Source: Lachnoanaerobaculum sanguinis
GTDB taxonomy: Bacteria; Bacillota; Clostridia; Lachnospirales; Lachnospiraceae
Assembly (NCBI RefSeq): GCF_033242365.1
Contig: NZ_BTHK01000003.1
Coordinates: forward strand, 124,001 to 188,000
Direction: 5' to 3'
DNA length: 64,000 bases
Below, piece after piece: positions 59,658 to 64,000 of this stretch. Numbering within the stretch: the first letter of the stretch is position 1; every line of letters begins with the position of its first letter. The notes beneath the pieces were generated by a model that was not told the DNA's origin, did no database searches, and saw only the letters and a program-made list of their open reading frames with translations. Both the position numbers and the translations under genes were made by a program.

Positions 59658-59694
59658 TAAAAACAGAACCCATATCAATATTGATATAGGTCCT
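59658..59694 (-). terminator. Terminator between the GT-C and EamA genes
   Basis: A 16-base stem with G-U pairs (ACAGGACCTATATCAA with TTGATATGGGTTCTGT), followed by TTTTTAGG; the AGG serves as part of the next ribosome site. The T-run is short, so termination may be partial. Confidence 0.6.
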
Positions 59695-59718
59695 GTACTA
59701 AACTGTGTAAAATTTGTT

Positions 59719-61500
59719 TTAAATCTCTTCTACGACTTTTTTCTTTTTAAAATGCTTTCCCGCTTCTTTAAAGAATATAATAGCATAAGCAAGCATTGCA
59801 GAGTTGGATACAGTATGTAAAACAGAATTTATCTGTGTACCCGTAGGTGTACCTGAATACATTTTTTCAATCTCAGTCAGGTATGCTCTTCCGCCAAAGA
59901 ATATTGATGTAGCTGAAATATCTCCTATAGAAGAAAATACAACATATACTACCATCAGTAACCCGCCGAATCCAAAAATAAATCTCTGTAAATTATCTTC
60001 CTGTCTTGCATACATCAGTGCAAATGCCGGCATCGTTACTATAAATATTCCCGGTGTACTCATTACAGAAAAGCTGAATCCGAATATCAGTGTGGCAATT
60101 ATAAGTAAACTGTTTTGTATTAAATCAACTACACTTACACTTAGATTTAATTTTGTGTAATTTAAGAGTATAAAAATCTCTATTACCATAGTAGTTACAA
60201 ATAAAAATACCACAGGTGCATATTGTATTGTTGTCCACCACATTCTCTGAGTAGCCGTCATATTTCGATACGCAACCTCTATCGGTGCATGTACTAATCT
60301 CGGTGCCAGGAAAATGATAAACATAACAAATCCAAAAACAGCAAAGTTAGCAATAAGCTTTACAAATTTTTCTCCCTTACTCTTAAAGAGGAAGTATAGT
60401 CCCATCATTCCGATTACCGGCATACACATCATCATTGGAATCTTACATGCCAAGCCGAATGCAACCAATACAAAGGGTAAAATTTTATTTTCATCAATAT
60501 TATCCAAAAGAAGTATTCCAAGAGTTATAAAATATAAAGGCAGTGCATCATATTGTATAAATACAACAGATACATAAAAAGTTATCGGGTTAAGAACCGA
60601 CCAAAGATATATACTTTTGCTCTTTTCCTTTGAAATAATATTATGGTCTATCATAAAGCTTACCATACTTATTGCAGTTAAATTAAGCAATACTATGTTT
60701 ATAAGTTTATGCAATATTGTATATTCCCAATGATATGATACCACTGTAAACTTAAGCGGCAAGTAATTTATAAAATTTGCAGCATTATAAAATGCCAGCA
60801 TCATTCCATCATATTGCCACAAAAACAAATTAACATTTTTATATTCATTCAAACATGCAAAGAGCTGATAAATATCAATACCCGAGCTCGATAATTTAAG
60901 TGTCTCTACAATCGGCTGTAGGTCACAACCGTGATAAATTATAAGACTGATTAATGTTGCAATTAATGATATAAATATGGTCTTCTTTCCTACACTTACA
61001 ATGGCAGACTTTGAATAAACAAGTTTGTCAAGTCTGTTTTCCTTGTTCAGCAATACTTTATTAAGTATAAATTCAAATATTAAAATAAAAACAATAGAAA
61101 ATACTATCAATGAAGGATAGAAAAGGCCACCTACAACATCTGTTTTTAACACAAATGTATCTTTATATACATCCGCACTTGTATAATCACTAATTTTATC
61201 AACCTTGGTAAACTGTTGATTATTTATTGTTGTAGCAGCAGGCGCACCATCCTTTATTTCGAAAGATACATTCAACAGATTGCCGTATATTTCATATTCC
61301 GTATGGTATCTTCCGTCGCTTCCTGCCGAAAGTGTTCTGTACTCCTCATCATACACAAACGACTCAACAACTCCATAGCTTTCAAAATTTGCCAAATCAA
61401 GGTAAATCTGAACTCTTGGAACAAGTATGTTCGCGAATATAAATCCCAGATAAATAGCCACCAACAGTATTGGTATATGCAAATATTTTTTTATTTTCAT
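59719..61500 (-). CDS. GT-C-type membrane glycosyltransferase
   Basis: 593 residues with about 12 membrane segments and an extracytoplasmic loop after the first one (about 30-125). FIQYDALPLYFITLGILLL resembles the motif region of polytopic GT-C transferases that use lipid-linked sugars outside the cell. It follows rfbH by five bases and precedes the EamA pair, so one coupled set makes sense: sugar lipid flipped, then transferred to the polymer. Donor unknown. Confidence 0.7.
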   Translation of the reverse strand: MKIKKYLHIPILLVAIYLGFIFANILVPRVQIYLDLANFESYGVVESFVYDEEYRTLSAGSDGRYHTEYEIYGNLLNVSFEIKDGAPAATTINNQQFTKVDKISDYTSADVYKDTFVLKTDVVGGLFYPSLIVFSIVFILIFEFILNKVLLNKENRLDKLVYSKSAIVSVGKKTIFISLIATLISLIIYHGCDLQPIVETLKLSSSGIDIYQLFACLNEYKNVNLFLWQYDGMMLAFYNAANFINYLPLKFTVVSYHWEYTILHKLINIVLLNLTAISMVSFMIDHNIISKEKSKSIYLWSVLNPITFYVSVVFIQYDALPLYFITLGILLLDNIDENKILPFVLVAFGLACKIPMMMCMPVIGMMGLYFLFKSKGEKFVKLIANFAVFGFVMFIIFLAPRLVHAPIEVAYRNMTATQRMWWTTIQYAPVVFLFVTTMVIEIFILLNYTKLNLSVSVVDLIQNSLLIIATLIFGFSFSVMSTPGIFIVTMPAFALMYARQEDNLQRFIFGFGGLLMVVYVVFSSIGDISATSIFFGGRAYLTEIEKMYSGTPTGTQINSVLHTVSNSAMLAYAIIFFKEAGKHFKKKKVVEEI

Positions 61501-61505
61501 ATACC

Positions 61506-62849
61506 CTACTGCTCTCTTATACCTTCAATAATCATCTTAGCCATAAAATCAATCATATCATTTGTCATTCCTGGATAAAGTCCTACCCAGAATGTATCGT
61601 TCATAATACGGTCTGTATTTGTAAGGTCACCGACAATTCTGTATCCTTCTTTAGTCTCTCTCATCTGATCAAAACAAGGATGTTTTGTGAGATTTCCGGC
61701 AAAGAGCATTCTTGTCTGAATACCGTTTGACTCGAGTTTGTTTACAAGCTTTCCTCTGTCAACACCCTCTTTACATGTAATAAGGAAACCGAACCAGCTC
61801 GGATCTCCGTTCTTTACAGGAACAGGAAGTATGATTTTATCCTCAACAGGCTTTAATGCCTCATACAATCTCTTATAATTCTCTCTTCTTCTTTGTGCAA
61901 AGCTCGGGAATTTCTTTAACTGTGCCACTCCGACTGCCGCTTGAAGATCTGTAGGCTTTAGATTGTATCCGAAGTGTGAATATACATACTTATGATCATA
62001 TCCCAAAGGTAGCTCACCATATTGACGGTCAAATCTATGTCCACACATATTGTCCTGTCCTGAATGACATACACAATCTCTTCCCCAGTCTCTTATTGAC
62101 TTAATTATCTTGCTTAAAAGAGGATTTGAAGTGTATACTGCTCCACCCTCTCCCATTGTCATATGATGTGGAGGATAGAAACTTGATGTTCCTATATCTC
62201 CTATTGTACCTGTAAACTTCTTCTCACCGTCTATAACATATGTACTTCCAAGCGCATCACAGTTATCCTCAATAAGCCATAGATTATGCTTTTTGCAAAA
62301 AGACACAACAGCTTCAAGATCAAAAGGGTTACCAAGAGTATGAGCTACCATTACAGCTTTTGTCTTTTCTGACATGGCCTCTTCAAGTTTAGTAACATCT
62401 ATATTGTATTGTGGTATTGTAACATCCACAAATACAGGTACCGCACCATATTGTATAATAGGTGTAACAGTTGTAGGGAAACCACATGCTACAGTTATAA
62501 CTTCATCTCCTCTTTTCACCTGTCTTTCACCCAAAAGTGGTGAAGTCAAAGTCATAAATGCGAGCAAGTTAGCACTTGAGCCTGAGTTTACAAGTGATAC
62601 ATACTTTGCACCGAACTGCTTTCCAAACTCCTTCTCAAACTCATCAAAATATCTTCCGGCTGTAAGCCAAAACTCCAAAGAGGCATCTACAAGATTTACC
62701 ATCTCCTCAGAGTCATACACTCTGGAAGCATAGGTTATTCTGTCACCTTCTTTAAATTCTTTTTTTATGTTATGGAATTTGTCATGATACTCCTTAACCA
62801 ACTCCAATATTTCCTTATGAGCATCTTCTCGTGTTTTATTTTCGAACAT
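61506..62849 (-). CDS. rfbH: CDP-6-deoxy-L-threo-D-glycero-4-hexulose 3-dehydrase RfbH (E1)
   Basis: 447 residues, aminotransferase fold. The PLP lysine of this fold is replaced by His228 in YPPHHMTMGEGG, the hallmark of the E1 dehydrase, and the [2Fe-2S] cysteines match the known C-x-C-x7-C spacing (Cys259, Cys261, Cys269) with Cys197 as the likely fourth ligand. It removes the C-3 hydroxyl of the RfbG product with electrons from a reductase (RfbI/E3), not seen in the window. It is 21 bases after rfbG. Confidence 0.94.
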   Translation of the reverse strand: MFENKTREDAHKEILELVKEYHDKFHNIKKEFKEGDRITYASRVYDSEEMVNLVDASLEFWLTAGRYFDEFEKEFGKQFGAKYVSLVNSGSSANLLAFMTLTSPLLGERQVKRGDEVITVACGFPTTVTPIIQYGAVPVFVDVTIPQYNIDVTKLEEAMSEKTKAVMVAHTLGNPFDLEAVVSFCKKHNLWLIEDNCDALGSTYVIDGEKKFTGTIGDIGTSSFYPPHHMTMGEGGAVYTSNPLLSKIIKSIRDWGRDCVCHSGQDNMCGHRFDRQYGELPLGYDHKYVYSHFGYNLKPTDLQAAVGVAQLKKFPSFAQRRRENYKRLYEALKPVEDKIILPVPVKNGDPSWFGFLITCKEGVDRGKLVNKLESNGIQTRMLFAGNLTKHPCFDQMRETKEGYRIVGDLTNTDRIMNDTFWVGLYPGMTNDMIDFMAKMIIEGIREQ

Positions 62850-62870
62850 TTCTCCTCCAAATTATATATA

Positions 62871-63929
62871 CTATTTATTTAAATAAGATTTTATCTGCCT
62901 TTCAGTGACAGCATTCATATCTTCTCCGTCATTCCAAGCTCTATACCATTCCACGCTCAAATCAATAGCTCCATGAACATTTAGTCCCGGTTTCCAACCA
63001 TATACTGCCTTTAATTTATCACAGTTAAGTTTCAAGAAACCTGCCTCATGAGGACCGCCGTCTGATTGAATTTTAAAATCAAATCCTTCTCCCCAAGCTC
63101 TTTTAAAGCTCTCTACCAAAGTCTGTGCATTTACACAATCACTGTCATCAGGTCCTACATTAAAGTAACCTTCAAACCTTTCTCTATCCTGTGCCTGTCT
63201 CATAACTATATCAAGATATATAAAGAGTGGCTCAAGTACATGCTGAAAAGGTCTTATTGAATTCGGATTTCTTATTATAACGGGATTATTTGATATTGCA
63301 GCTCTTACACAGTCAGGAACTATTCTATCCTTTGCAAAATCTCCGCCACCTATTACATTTCCGGCTCTCGCTGTAGATACAGGTAAAGCATTTAAAAAAC
63401 TCTTCTTATAACTATGTGTTACAAGTTCCGAGCAAGACTTTGAATTGGAATATGGATCATAACCGTCAAGGAAGTCGGTTTCAACATATCCCTTATCCTG
63501 TTCCTTGTTGTCATATACTTTATCTGTTGTAACATTAAGGAAACTCTTTACACTTTTAGAGAGTCTTACACATTCCATAATATTTACAGTACCCATAACA
63601 TTGGTTTCATAAGTGTATACAGGTCTTTCATAAGAATCTCTAACTATAGGCTGTGCCGCCATATGAATTACATACTCCGGCTCTACCTCATCAAATACCT
63701 TCTTTAAATGTTCAAGGTCTCTTATATCTCCAATAACAGAGTTCATTTCTGTTTCCAAACCTAAAATATCAAAAATATTTGTATCTGTAGGCGGATTCAG
63801 TGCATAACCTGTAAGGTTTGCACCACACATTATAAGTATCTTAGAAAGCCAAGAGCCTTTAAAACCTGTATGTCCTGTAAGAAGTACCTTTTTACCGCCA
63901 TAAAATTTTTTCAATTCTTCAAAATTCAT
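62871..63929 (-). CDS. rfbG: CDP-glucose 4,6-dehydratase RfbG
   Basis: 352 residues, extended SDR. NAD site LLTGHTGFKGSW, then VIHMAAQPIVRDSY and the catalytic YxxxK as PYSNSKSCSEL. It makes CDP-4-dehydro-6-deoxyglucose for the dideoxyhexose branch. Its ATG follows the rfbF stop without a gap, and rfbH is next. Confidence 0.95.
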   Translation of the reverse strand: MNFEELKKFYGGKKVLLTGHTGFKGSWLSKILIMCGANLTGYALNPPTDTNIFDILGLETEMNSVIGDIRDLEHLKKVFDEVEPEYVIHMAAQPIVRDSYERPVYTYETNVMGTVNIMECVRLSKSVKSFLNVTTDKVYDNKEQDKGYVETDFLDGYDPYSNSKSCSELVTHSYKKSFLNALPVSTARAGNVIGGGDFAKDRIVPDCVRAAISNNPVIIRNPNSIRPFQHVLEPLFIYLDIVMRQAQDRERFEGYFNVGPDDSDCVNAQTLVESFKRAWGEGFDFKIQSDGGPHEAGFLKLNCDKLKAVYGWKPGLNVHGAIDLSVEWYRAWNDGEDMNAVTERQIKSYLNK

Positions 63930-64000
63930 TTATTCAGTCCACCTCATCCATGGAGCCTTTCCACTTGCCCAAAGATTTTCCAATTTTTCTTTTTCTCTTT
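63930..64000 (-). CDS. rfbF: Glucose-1-phosphate cytidylyltransferase RfbF, C-terminus only
   Basis: Only the last 23 residues are visible (ending KLENLWASGKAPWMRWTE), which fits the tail of RfbF, first enzyme of the CDP-dideoxyhexose route. The stop codon abuts the rfbG start. The call relies on the tail and on the rfbF-rfbG-rfbH order. Confidence 0.75.
   Translation of the reverse strand, partial: REKEKLENLWASGKAPWMRWTE

Overview
The window is AT-rich, tightly packed and Firmicutes-like. Gene order (ireB-ruvX-DUF1292-mltG-trmR-trhP as in the Bacillus yrz/yrr cluster, nifZ-thiI, suf operon beginning with sufC, a tRNA-sensing T-box, GntR/YtrA regulators), monoderm features (RNase J, HPr with Ser46, CdaA/CdaR, ThiI without a rhodanese domain) and protein style point to an anaerobic Clostridia of the Lachnospiraceae type, perhaps Lachnoanaerobaculum-like; the genus is inference. 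No rRNA, tRNA, CRISPR array, prophage or intact insertion sequence was seen.

Layout. 1-3275: end of a suf Fe-S operon (sufC-sufB) and gdhA. 3306-14378: one long minus-strand operon, ireB - structured spacer - ruvX - DUF1292 - RNase J - truncated MltG - trmR - trhP - YdcF - M16C peptidase - era - recO, ending at a terminator. 14416-20245: mtaB, a plus-strand HPr-like gene, then prmA-rsmE-nifZ-thiI; several of these act on RNA (ms2t6A, s4U and, from the previous operon, mo5U tRNA modification). 20246-23158: a 187-bp fold-back repeat, rpmF with a consensus promoter, and pta-ackA. 23222-26445: a uronate locus (yesL, FadR-type regulator, kduI, kduD) with three copies of a palindromic operator. 26463-31077: GntR-ABC exporter unit, two small membrane proteins and a decayed IS3-type remnant. 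31320-36368: typA and a class A penicillin-binding protein. 36367-39459: an ABC transporter of the TrpXYZ type behind a T-box with a UGG specifier.

39476-47719 reads as a single operon from a good promoter: two unknown membrane proteins, the c-di-AMP cyclase CdaA and its partner CdaR, HPr, enzyme I, a Wzy-like polymerase and a MATE exporter. 47741-64000 is a surface-glycan locus: rfbF-rfbG-rfbH (CDP-3,6-dideoxyhexose pathway), a GT-C enzyme and paired EamA half-transporters, two GT4 glycosyltransferases, a Wzm/Wzt ABC exporter, a methyltransferase with a tandem-repeat coiled coil, another glycosyltransferase, a large HAD-type protein, a small secreted protein and two heptose genes (hddA-like kinase, gmhA). 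It looks like ABC-dependent assembly of a decorated polymer containing dideoxyhexose and heptose sugars, which is unusual for a monoderm.

The observations most worth following are the methyltransferase/coiled-coil repeat protein within the glycan locus, the CdaA-PTS-polymerase operon with two unknown membrane proteins, the T-box whose acceptor-pairing base does not fit its specifier, the structured spacer before ruvX, the three-site operator set at the kdu locus, the fold-back repeat, and an MltG reduced to its anchor and LysM-like domain.
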